DNA of 64,000 nt from Bremia lactucae. Its lineage: Eukaryota; Oomycota; Peronosporomycetes; Peronosporales; Peronosporaceae. The stretch spans positions 5,592,159-5,656,158 of the forward strand of contig NC_090610.1 in the NCBI RefSeq assembly GCF_004359215.1, written 5' to 3'. Both the position numbers and the translations under genes were made by a program. Of the stretch, positions 56,380 to 64,000 are shown in pieces (positions within the stretch are counted from its first letter, which is position 1; every line of letters starts with the position of its first letter). Below the pieces are notes generated by a model. It did not search any database. It had not been told where the DNA came from and was given only the letters and a program-made list of their open reading frames with translations.

Positions 56380-57155
56380 CGTCCGTTCTGTTGCTGTTTA
56401 ACCAGCCGCTCACAGGTATTGCGTTCAAGACGTTGTTTGGCTAGAAGCGTCGGTCCCGAGATCACGGGCGCTATCCCTCGTCGTTTAGAGTCTTGTTGAC
56501 GGACTCGATCTTCTGACGATATATGAGGGCTGGCCCGCGTGACGTCCGGAGGCATGTTCGGGTGAAGCTCTGGTGTAATCGGAGGGTCGTCAGGGACACT
56601 ATCTGTGCTAGGAGCTGGAGCGGACCCCGCACTATTCTGCTCCGGCCCCGGCTCCATATCCTGTAGAACGTGGAAACCGCCCGAGCTGGGGCTTTCGGTC
56701 GTTACCGGTGGCTTGCGTGAGGGCCACAAACGCCGTCCACTTCGGAGAGGACGTGTCAGCCAAGGCTGCTTCGGCTGAGGTTTCGGTTTAGGGTCCGAAG
56801 AGCCTGCTTGCGTGGAGATGGCGGTGTAAACGGGCTGAATGGGCACCCCGGTGCGCTGGGGCTCCACTGTCGGAGTCGGCCTTGAGGGAGCTGTTCCTTC
56901 TGCCGCCGGTGTGACAGCTGCCTGAGCCGCCTCGTCTGCTGCCCTCTGAAGTTGTAGCCGTTTGCTAGCCATCTCCCTCATCTCCTCCGAACTTAGGAAT
57001 GGTTAAGCCAAATCTTCGACGTCTTGAAGCTCAGCCTCTGTGACTTCGATAGCACCTGGCCCCTTTAGTTGCGCATCCGTTAATTGGCACCTGGCGGCTG
57101 GGTGGCCTATGGTGCCGCACTGTAGGCATTGAAGGCTTCGACCCACGTTTGGGTG
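56154..57155 (-). pseudogene. LINE ORF1-type region, copy 1
   Basis: A 275-codon Pro/Ser-rich frame (56981-56154) sits downstream of a CCHC knuckle CLQCGTIGHPAARC (about 57107-57150). The knuckle is nucleic-acid binding in LINE ORF1 proteins. A frame break separates knuckle and Pro-rich part. Confidence 0.65.
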
Positions 57156-57156
57156 N
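57156..57156. other. Single-N assembly gap
   Basis: The only ambiguous base in the window. It joins ...CCCACGTTTGGGTG to CTCGACATGCTTGATG, and the sequence after it repeats 50945-57155 at an exact 6,212-bp offset. Confidence 0.95.
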
Positions 57157-60100
57157 CTCGACATGCTTGATGTGCACGGCAACTATTGTCGTCGTTACGA
57201 TTCTCATGGTAAAGGTTGAGTTGCTTGGTTGCTATACGATAGCAAGTCCACACCTGGTATTCTGTGAGCTCATGTGCATGATCCCAAACTTGAGACGGTC
57301 GCTGATGCGCTACAGCTCGCTGCCATCGGTCCGTTCTGGTGGCAGCCTTCAGACGCTGCATTAGTGGTCGTAATGCCACAGCGAGCTTGCCCATCGTCGT
57401 AACTTGGGCGAATGGTTGGTAACGTCCTGTCCGGACAGTGGTATGCTGAAGACAAACTCGGACGGCCCCGTCCGCCGAATACGTAAGTCCGAGATGGTGC
57501 ATGGTTCTATCCGGTCATACGTATAGCCGAGCAACTGCCTGCCCCGTGCATCCCAGATATATGGATTCTTGTTCCATCCAAGCGTCCCCCAGAATTGATG
57601 AATAGATCTCAAGTGAGGATCCGCGTGTGATGTTGCTTCAGGAAAAGTCGAGTAATAAGACAGAACCCATTCATCCTCTTCCCACCAGCTACCTGCACCG
57701 GCGAGTAGGGTTGGTGTATACGCACGTACCCGATCTCCAAACAGGCATAATTGGTCGTCTGTAGGCTCCCGGAGCTTGTCGATATCCGCTATGAATGAAG
57801 TTTTGGCAGGCTTTGACAAAGAGGTTGACCACCCCCCTGACCGCGGCCGTTCGTGCAAAACAAGTGCTGAAGTAGTCGGCTGGCCCTGATAAGCCCAAAA
57901 ACGCCACGCTCCAAAATACTTGTCGTGAGCTTGCGTGAGCCACCAGAGAGCGTGTTTGGTGCGCTGTGTTGTAATAGCAACCTCGACCGATGCGAGCCCT
58001 ACCCCCCCGGCCTTAGTCGGAGTAAAGAGGAGACCCGGATTAATCTTGTGACGGCACGCTGCTGTGGTGGTTGCGTGTGCCCACAAAAATTGTTTGTACA
58101 AATTTTGTACGTCCTTGATCGCCCAGTCGGGAATTTCGAAAACCGCAGCCGTAAACAGAATCGCCGGTAAGATGATGGAAATTAATACCATCACGCGATT
58201 CTCGACGCTTGTAGCAATCGTGAAAGCCGTGAATAATTGCCGTGGAAGCTTCCTGATGCGAAGCGCCCAATTACGATGTTGTAGGTCGCCTTTACCCACT
58301 TCATAACCTAAGTACCGCACTGTACCCACAGGTTGAAGTACTGAGATGCCACAAAACGTCTGCACGCGCACCCCTTTGTTGAGGAAAATTAGCTTGCTCT
58401 TGGCCGGCTGAGCGACTAGCCCAGCCAAATTTCCAATGTGAGAAACTATCCGGAGCGCCTGGTCGAGCTGACACGCTTTATCTAGAAAAGTTGTTAAGTC
58501 ATCCACAAACGCTGAAAACGTGTGCAGACCCCCAGAGCCCCCTGGTACCGGAAGCCCTCGTAAGACGGGCGATTGTTGTATCGTGATACCCAATAACTCT
58601 ACTACGATTAGAAAAAAGCAGAGGGGCGAGAGGGCAGCCTTGACGAATGCCCGATACCACTGAAAATGGTTCGGATTGTTCTCCGTTGACTAAAAAGGTC
58701 GCCGTGGTTCCTGTATGAAGCCGACGGATAAGCTGTGCGTATCGCTCTGAAAAGTCAAATATCGTAAGAGCCTCGTAGAGAAATTCCCTGTCAACAGTGT
58801 CACAGGCCTTGCGAAAATCCAGCAAGAGAATGGCCCTACTAATCATGGCTGTCAGGGTGTCGTCCGTGGTAGCCGTCGCTAATTGAGAAAGCATCATCAT
58901 CACTATTTTGTGCATCTGCCTGCCGTGGACGAAACCTTGCTGCGAATCACCAATTATTGTGGGCAACACACGTTGTAATCGGGTCGCTAAAACCTTTGTA
59001 AATATCTTGTAACTCGATTGGAGCAAGGCAATAGGCCGGTAGTCCATCGCATCCGCCGAATCGCCTTTTCTCTCAGTGGTATGATCAGGCCTCTAGAAAA
59101 GAGGGTGGAGGTTCCGCGCCAGTCATAATTTCATTGCTAACCCTTACAAGAGCGAGGACCATCAGAGCCGTCGTATTCTTAAAAAAAAAATCATTGTTGA
59201 GACCGTCTGGACCAGCGGATTTTCGACGGCTGAGCCCTGCGATGGCTGTGAGAACATCGGCTTCAGAAAAATCAGCTAAGAGAGCCGCGTTGCCTGCCTT
59301 CGAAATAGCTCCCTCTGTCGGAATGTGTACGAATTCCTGAATGGCCGCGTTTAAGCCGTGAAGAGGCTGTTTTCGATGAATGACACCGAGTACTTGCGTC
59401 CATTCAGATGCGAATTTGTCCGCTATGGACATGTTTCTGGTGAATGCTGGACCGTGCTGTTGTAGTATGGTTGTGACGTGTTGGTCACGTTCCCAATCGG
59501 ACACTCGGTTGTATATCCATTGTAACCGGTCTGTCGATCTGACGAGGTTTTGGCCTAGCCGTATAAGATGCTCCTGGCGTAAGTCTTCCATGTTGCTTGA
59601 AATCCATTGTGGCCGATTGAACAATTGCATTTGTGTGCGGTGCTTTGAGTTATGGCGGAGCCGTGCACGGCGCTGCTTCACCCGCTTGCTTACACGGCAG
59701 ATGCAGCGTTTGACTCGGCCACCTCAATGTCCTAAGCAAGCGTAGATGTAGCTTGACCAATAGCCATGCCATCCATATCCTTTACTAATTCGTCGATCAC
59801 TTGGGCGGGACGGGATGATTGAATAGGGTAAGCCACTGCTCGACTCCGTAAATGTCGACGAGGCTTGCTCGTATCCCTTAAACACAGGACCACCTCCTGA
59901 TGATCCGAATGGTGAAAAAAAGACACGCGTCTGTACCCACTGAACACTGTCCACCCAAATAGCAGGGACATAGAATCGATCAATTCAGCTGGCTCGTTCA
60001 CCCACCATATATGTGAAATGATTTACAAAATCGTCAGTTATGTCATCATCCGCATGGTCTCTCAGCACTCTTGCGTCTGCCAAACCGATCCGAGAAATGA

Positions 60101-63100
60101 CGGAGACTAAGGCAGGACTTTCCGACTTGTTGGAGCGGTGATGTCCAGCACGATCGAGAAGAGGACTTTGTACACAGATAAAGTCTCCAGCGATGATCGT
60201 GTTGATGGGGTCCAGATTCCAAGATAATAGAGAGGTGAAAAAGGTCTCGCGTTCCGGCCGTAATGTGGGAGCATACAGATTGACGAGGAGAATGTCTCCA
60301 ATCGATACACTTAATGCACGCGTACTCCAGCGATCCTGATGACATACCGACGAGTCGACAGCAGAGTACGGGGTTAAAAGAATTGCTACGCCAGCGTGTC
60401 GTGACGAACCCATACTCCAGTACGACAATGGAGGAGCCTCGGGCTTTTGGTGCTGACCCCACAAGCGAACCCACTGGGCACTCGGCTGAGCCACTTCCTC
60501 CACTGTTCGGACGTGCGTTTCTTGGATACACCACGCCAACACACGTTGTCCAGAAGTCTGTCGTCGTCACGCCGCCATCCACCCTGCACGGGTGCTTTCT
60601 TTGAAACCTCGCACGTTTTGAGTAATTATTACCTCATCACCCACCCGTCGCTGATCTGTTTCCTTGTTAGTGTCAGGGAAAGTAGTCCAATCCTGAAGCA
60701 AGCGAGCACGTCCATAGGCGTCGACTTCCTCCAATGAACAAGTGCGAAAACAAGAGGGAAGGTGCAGCCGTGAGCTGCCCTCAGTATTCAAGAAGGAACC
60801 GCGCCTCCGCAGTTGCCAACGATGTAGAAAAAAAATGTACGAGTGTTCGCCAGTTCACCCGGTGATTATCCGATGAGTAATATGCCCCTTGATAGTGACT
60901 GTTTTGTCGTAGCAGGTGAACATGACAGCGTAGTTTATCGGGAAGAGTGAGCGGATGTACGTCATCCCCCGTCAATGCACGTATCTCTTTGTCAAACAAA
61001 TCAGCGCAAAGTAGATGGTGACTTAGACGGATTCGTCGTCGCGGGTCACAGAGCCTTAAGATTTCATCTTTGGCATAGTTACAGTCTCGTAGTTTGTTCC
61101 AGTCATCCCCGTTGTCAATAAGGGGAGCGAGAGAAGGAGAGGATTGAATCCACTGCGCGCGAGAAATCCATTGGTCTAACCACTGTGAGGTGGTGGCATC
61201 CTTCACCCTGAGACGGTACGCTTGAAGACCCGATAGCAGGCACTCCTGTCGCCACTTCGATTTCCACTGCACAAGAACCTGATCGGCTAAGCTGGCTAGT
61301 AATTCATCTGGAAAGACAAAGCGTCGCACGTGATGGAGCAGAAGATTCAGCTCCATTCGCACCGTTTTTAGCCATGCCTCCGTTCCACTATGAGCTAAAG
61401 GGTATAACGTCTCAGCTGTGACCGGCCATTCAGACCCTGAGGCACACCAAACCGATGGCCACTCCTCACGATAAACGCGTCTTTCTGGAGAAGCCATCTC
61501 GGACTGTTGAGGAATAACCGTGACTCTGCCTTTTTTTTGGTTTAGATGCCCCCAGGGAGCTGGAATCACCGTCGTCGTCCATGTCAACCTCTTCGGACTG
61601 CGAGGTGATGAGGCCTCGTTTTTGCGCCAACACGCTCTTTTCCATATACTCATCGCTGAACACCTTGGGAACCGAAGTTGGCTGCGAAGAACGCAAGACC
61701 AGCGCCTGACTGTTTTCTCCCTGGCCAGAGTGCACGACTAACGAGGTTGTTTGGCTAGCGCTAGTTAAAGGGGCTATCTCCTGTCCAGTACCAGGTGAAG
61801 CCTGCACATATAGCGCTAATTGTGTAGCGTCAGCTACCGCAAGTAGCTTTGAATGCTGTGACAGCTCTGCCTTCTGGCTGTTAAAGTCATTCGTCAGGGA
61901 TGTCAGGTTTGCCGTGCTGTCCGTGTGTAAGAATGCCGAATAATGGCGCCCCCAGAAACGGAGAACCAGCGGCAATGTATCTGTTACCTCAATTTAAGCC
62001 GCTTGCAGATCGTCAATGCAAGCCATGATAGAGAGAGGGTATTCCTTGGCCGTGTCTAACACTCGACCGTGCAGCTGCACTTTTGTCGGGTGATATTATC
62101 GTCAGCTCCACTTCTCGCTGTCACCTTCCAAGTGGATGACAAAGATATCCCGCTGCAGAAAAGTAGCGGCCATACCGAGTATGTCACTTCCTCCCCAACA
62201 AGATTCCGAAACTATGGTGTTTCTGTCAGACGGGGTTGCTGCATAGTCTGTTAAGAAACCACCGCAGTTGAGTTGCCGACTCCTCTCTGGTCATTGTCGG
62301 CCACCCGCGGCCAACATTTTTTAACGTATTGACCCTCAGGTCGTGGGGGAGCTGACCTTCCAGATTCAGCAACCCAGCGTACTTGATACCACGCTTAACG
62401 CTGGCCGTGAGAGGCTCCAGGGCCGTGATTGGTGCGTCCAAGGCGGAGTCCGCGACAGCTTGAGCGATCGCCATCGCCAAACAGTTTCCAGTGGCTGGGG
62501 TGGGCACTTCCCGTAAGCCCAGAATACGCATCGAATCTTTGAATGAGTAGGTCCGGTCTCTGGACGAGGGTCCAGCGGGATCGGAGTACAACGTCCGTTC
62601 TGTTGCTGTTTAACCAGCCGCTCACAGGTATTGCGTTCAAGACGTTGTTTGGCTAGAAGCGTCGGTCCCGAGATCACGGGCGCTATCCCTCGTCGTTTAG
62701 AGTCTTGTTGACGGACTCGATCTTCTGACGATATATGAGGGCTGGCCCGCGTGACGTCCGGAGGCATGTTCGGGTGAAGCTCTGGTGTAATCGGAGGGTC
62801 GTCAGGGACACTATCTGTGCTAGGAGCTGGAGCGGACCCCGCACTATTCTGCTCCGGCCCCGGCTCCATATCCTGTAGAACGTGGAAACCGCCCGAGCTG
62901 GGGCTTTCGGTCGTTACCGGTGGCTTGCGTGAGGGCCACAAACGCCGTCCACTTCGGAGAGGACGTGTCAGCCAAGGCTGCTTCGGCTGAGGTTTCGGTT
63001 TAGGGTCCGAAGAGCCTGCTTGCGTGGAGATGGCGGTGTAAACGGGCTGAATGGGCACCCCGGTGCGCTGGGGCTCCACTGTCGGAGTCGGCCTTGAGGG

Positions 63101-64000
63101 AGCTGTTCCTTCTGCCGCCGGTGTGACAGCTGCCTGAGCCGCCTCGTCTGCTGCCCTCTGAAGTTGTAGCCGTTTGCTAGCCATCTCCCTCATCTCCTCC
63201 GAACTTAGGAATGGTTAAGCCAAATCTTCGACGTCTTGAAGCTCAGCCTCTGTGACTTCGATAGCACCTGGCCCCTTTAGTTGCGCATCCGTAACTTGGC
63301 ACCTGGCGGCTGGGTGGCCTATGGTGCCGCACTGTAGGCGTTGAAGGCTTCGACCCACGTTTGGGTGCTTAATTATGATCGGGGTTCCAAACCATAGAAG
63401 GCGGACTATCCCCTGAAGAAACGTTGGACATCCCGCCAGAGAGAAGGTGACTTTCCATACTGTAAACGTCCGGGAGTTTGGATTGCAAGTGTCCATATCT
63501 TCGAATTCAAAATCCGTCGGGATTTTGGACATAAAGTAAGCCGCTATGCGTCCAACCTCGCTAAATCGTGTCACGTGTGCAGGAAAATTGTATACTCAGT
63601 TCGTGAATGGCCCGAACGACCATCGGGGCCTCGCTGATTCTGCCAAACTGCCCCCCGCACCGGCTGATGAGCGTTTTCTAACGTGTACACTCGTCCCTGA
63701 AAGGGTATTTGAACATCCTGCAGACTTTTTGCTGTCTCCCTCGAAAAAAAATAGAAGTGAATCGTCCGGGAAGAGCGACTTTAGCTGATGGCCTTGGTTA
63801 ATCCGAGAAAGCGATGGAGATCCGTCAGACTGACCCGCAGAAGCTCCGCGGATTCGAGTATCATCGCCGTGATACCATTAGAAGTCTGTCGGCTGATCGG
63901 GATGTAACGCCCTCTGCCAATAGTAAGAACCAGTTGTCCTTCGACCTGGAATATTTCGCTGGGTCGAACATAAAATCATCATAGGCAATAGACGCGTGCC
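57157..64000 (-). mobile_element. LINE with OTU domain, copy 2 (likely assembly duplicate)
   Basis: 57157-63367 repeats 50945-57155. All encoded frames, including their frameshifts, are identical; I see only three base differences, all in the last 90 bp (57081/63293, 57083/63295, 57128/63340). The copy lacks the 3'-terminal 550 bp, then extends beyond 63367 with further ORF1 sequence. Domain positions equal those of copy 1 plus 6,212: RT 57361-59681, endonuclease 59985-60632, OTU 61912-62591. Confidence 0.85.
63215..64000 (-). pseudogene. LINE ORF1 N-terminal region (copy 2 extension)
   Basis: Frame 63574-63215 leads into the zinc knuckle, whose first Cys is Arg here (RLQCGTIGHPAARC). Further right, the minus strand reads LVLTIGRGRYIPISRQT and MILESAELLRVSLTDLHRF in broken frames. 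These resemble the N-terminal part of LINE ORF1 proteins, continuing past the window's end. Confidence 0.55.

Larger units (their letters stand above)
50395..57155 (-). mobile_element. LINE with OTU domain, copy 1
   Basis: Minus strand, from 5' (right): CCHC zinc knuckle (CLQCGTIGHPAARC, about 57105-57150), Pro-rich ORF1 region (56981-56154), OTU domain (56379-55700), a basic/Trp-rich region (55441-54569), AP-type endonuclease (54420-53773), reverse transcriptase (53469-51149) and C-terminal zinc-finger region (51290-50395). Frameshifts separate most parts. The 5' end is cut by a single N at 57156. No poly-A tail is evident at the 3' end. Confidence 0.85.

Noticed and set aside
57157..63367. 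A true tandem LINE duplication
   Set aside because: Identity of all decayed frames plus a single N at the joint favour an assembly overlap. I report it as probable artefact, not as biology.

Overview
The window looks like nuclear DNA of a plant-associated oomycete (Phytophthora or downy-mildew type). Short introns (about 65-120 nt, GT..AG, often GTRCGT donors) interrupt compact genes. It also holds a pectate-lyase relic of the oomycete PL3 type, decayed Crinkler (CRN) type effector relics, and large amounts of Ty3/gypsy, copia, pogo and LINE debris. I cannot name the species. Exon models below were built by hand from reading frame, splice consensus and phase; several reported starts are the first in-frame ATG rather than the longest open frame.

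Layout. 1-3.6 kb: three tandem repeat units, two carrying a small secreted cysteine-rich protein gene and one that has lost it. 3.7-14 kb: transposon territory (a chimeric gypsy element, LTR fragments, a pogo transposase in two opposed halves) plus a frameshifted pectate lyase. 15.1-23.3 kb: a compact gene block with a tail-anchored C2 protein, a NUDT15-like Nudix hydrolase, an uncharacterised coiled-coil protein, RPB9, a WW-domain/mRNA cap N7-methyltransferase fusion, and a DUF89/ARMT1-type gene with an in-frame stop. 23.5-32.1 kb: a degenerate minus-strand gypsy element with an internal inversion and a solo LTR nested in its reverse transcriptase, flanked by another solo LTR. 32.2-38.0 kb: second compact gene block (HhH-motif protein, ankyrin/zinc protein, AAAP amino-acid permease, RMD1/DUF155 protein). 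38.2-40.3 kb: a TIR DNA element whose left arm was hit by an LTR element. 40.3-50.4 kb: a gene graveyard with a BEACH-domain relic, three Crinkler-like relics, a RING fragment and copia and gypsy debris. 50.4-64 kb: a LINE on the minus strand that encodes an OTU-type cysteine protease domain. It is present twice at an exact 6,212 bp offset across a single N, which looks like an unmerged contig overlap.

The genes do not form one pathway. RPB9 and the WW-capping methyltransferase are close neighbours that both act on RNA polymerase II transcripts. The most unusual items are the WW-cap methyltransferase fusion, the conserved antisense ORF downstream of pol in the gypsy family, the OTU domain in the LINE, and the cysteine-rich tandem array with a clean gene-loss unit.
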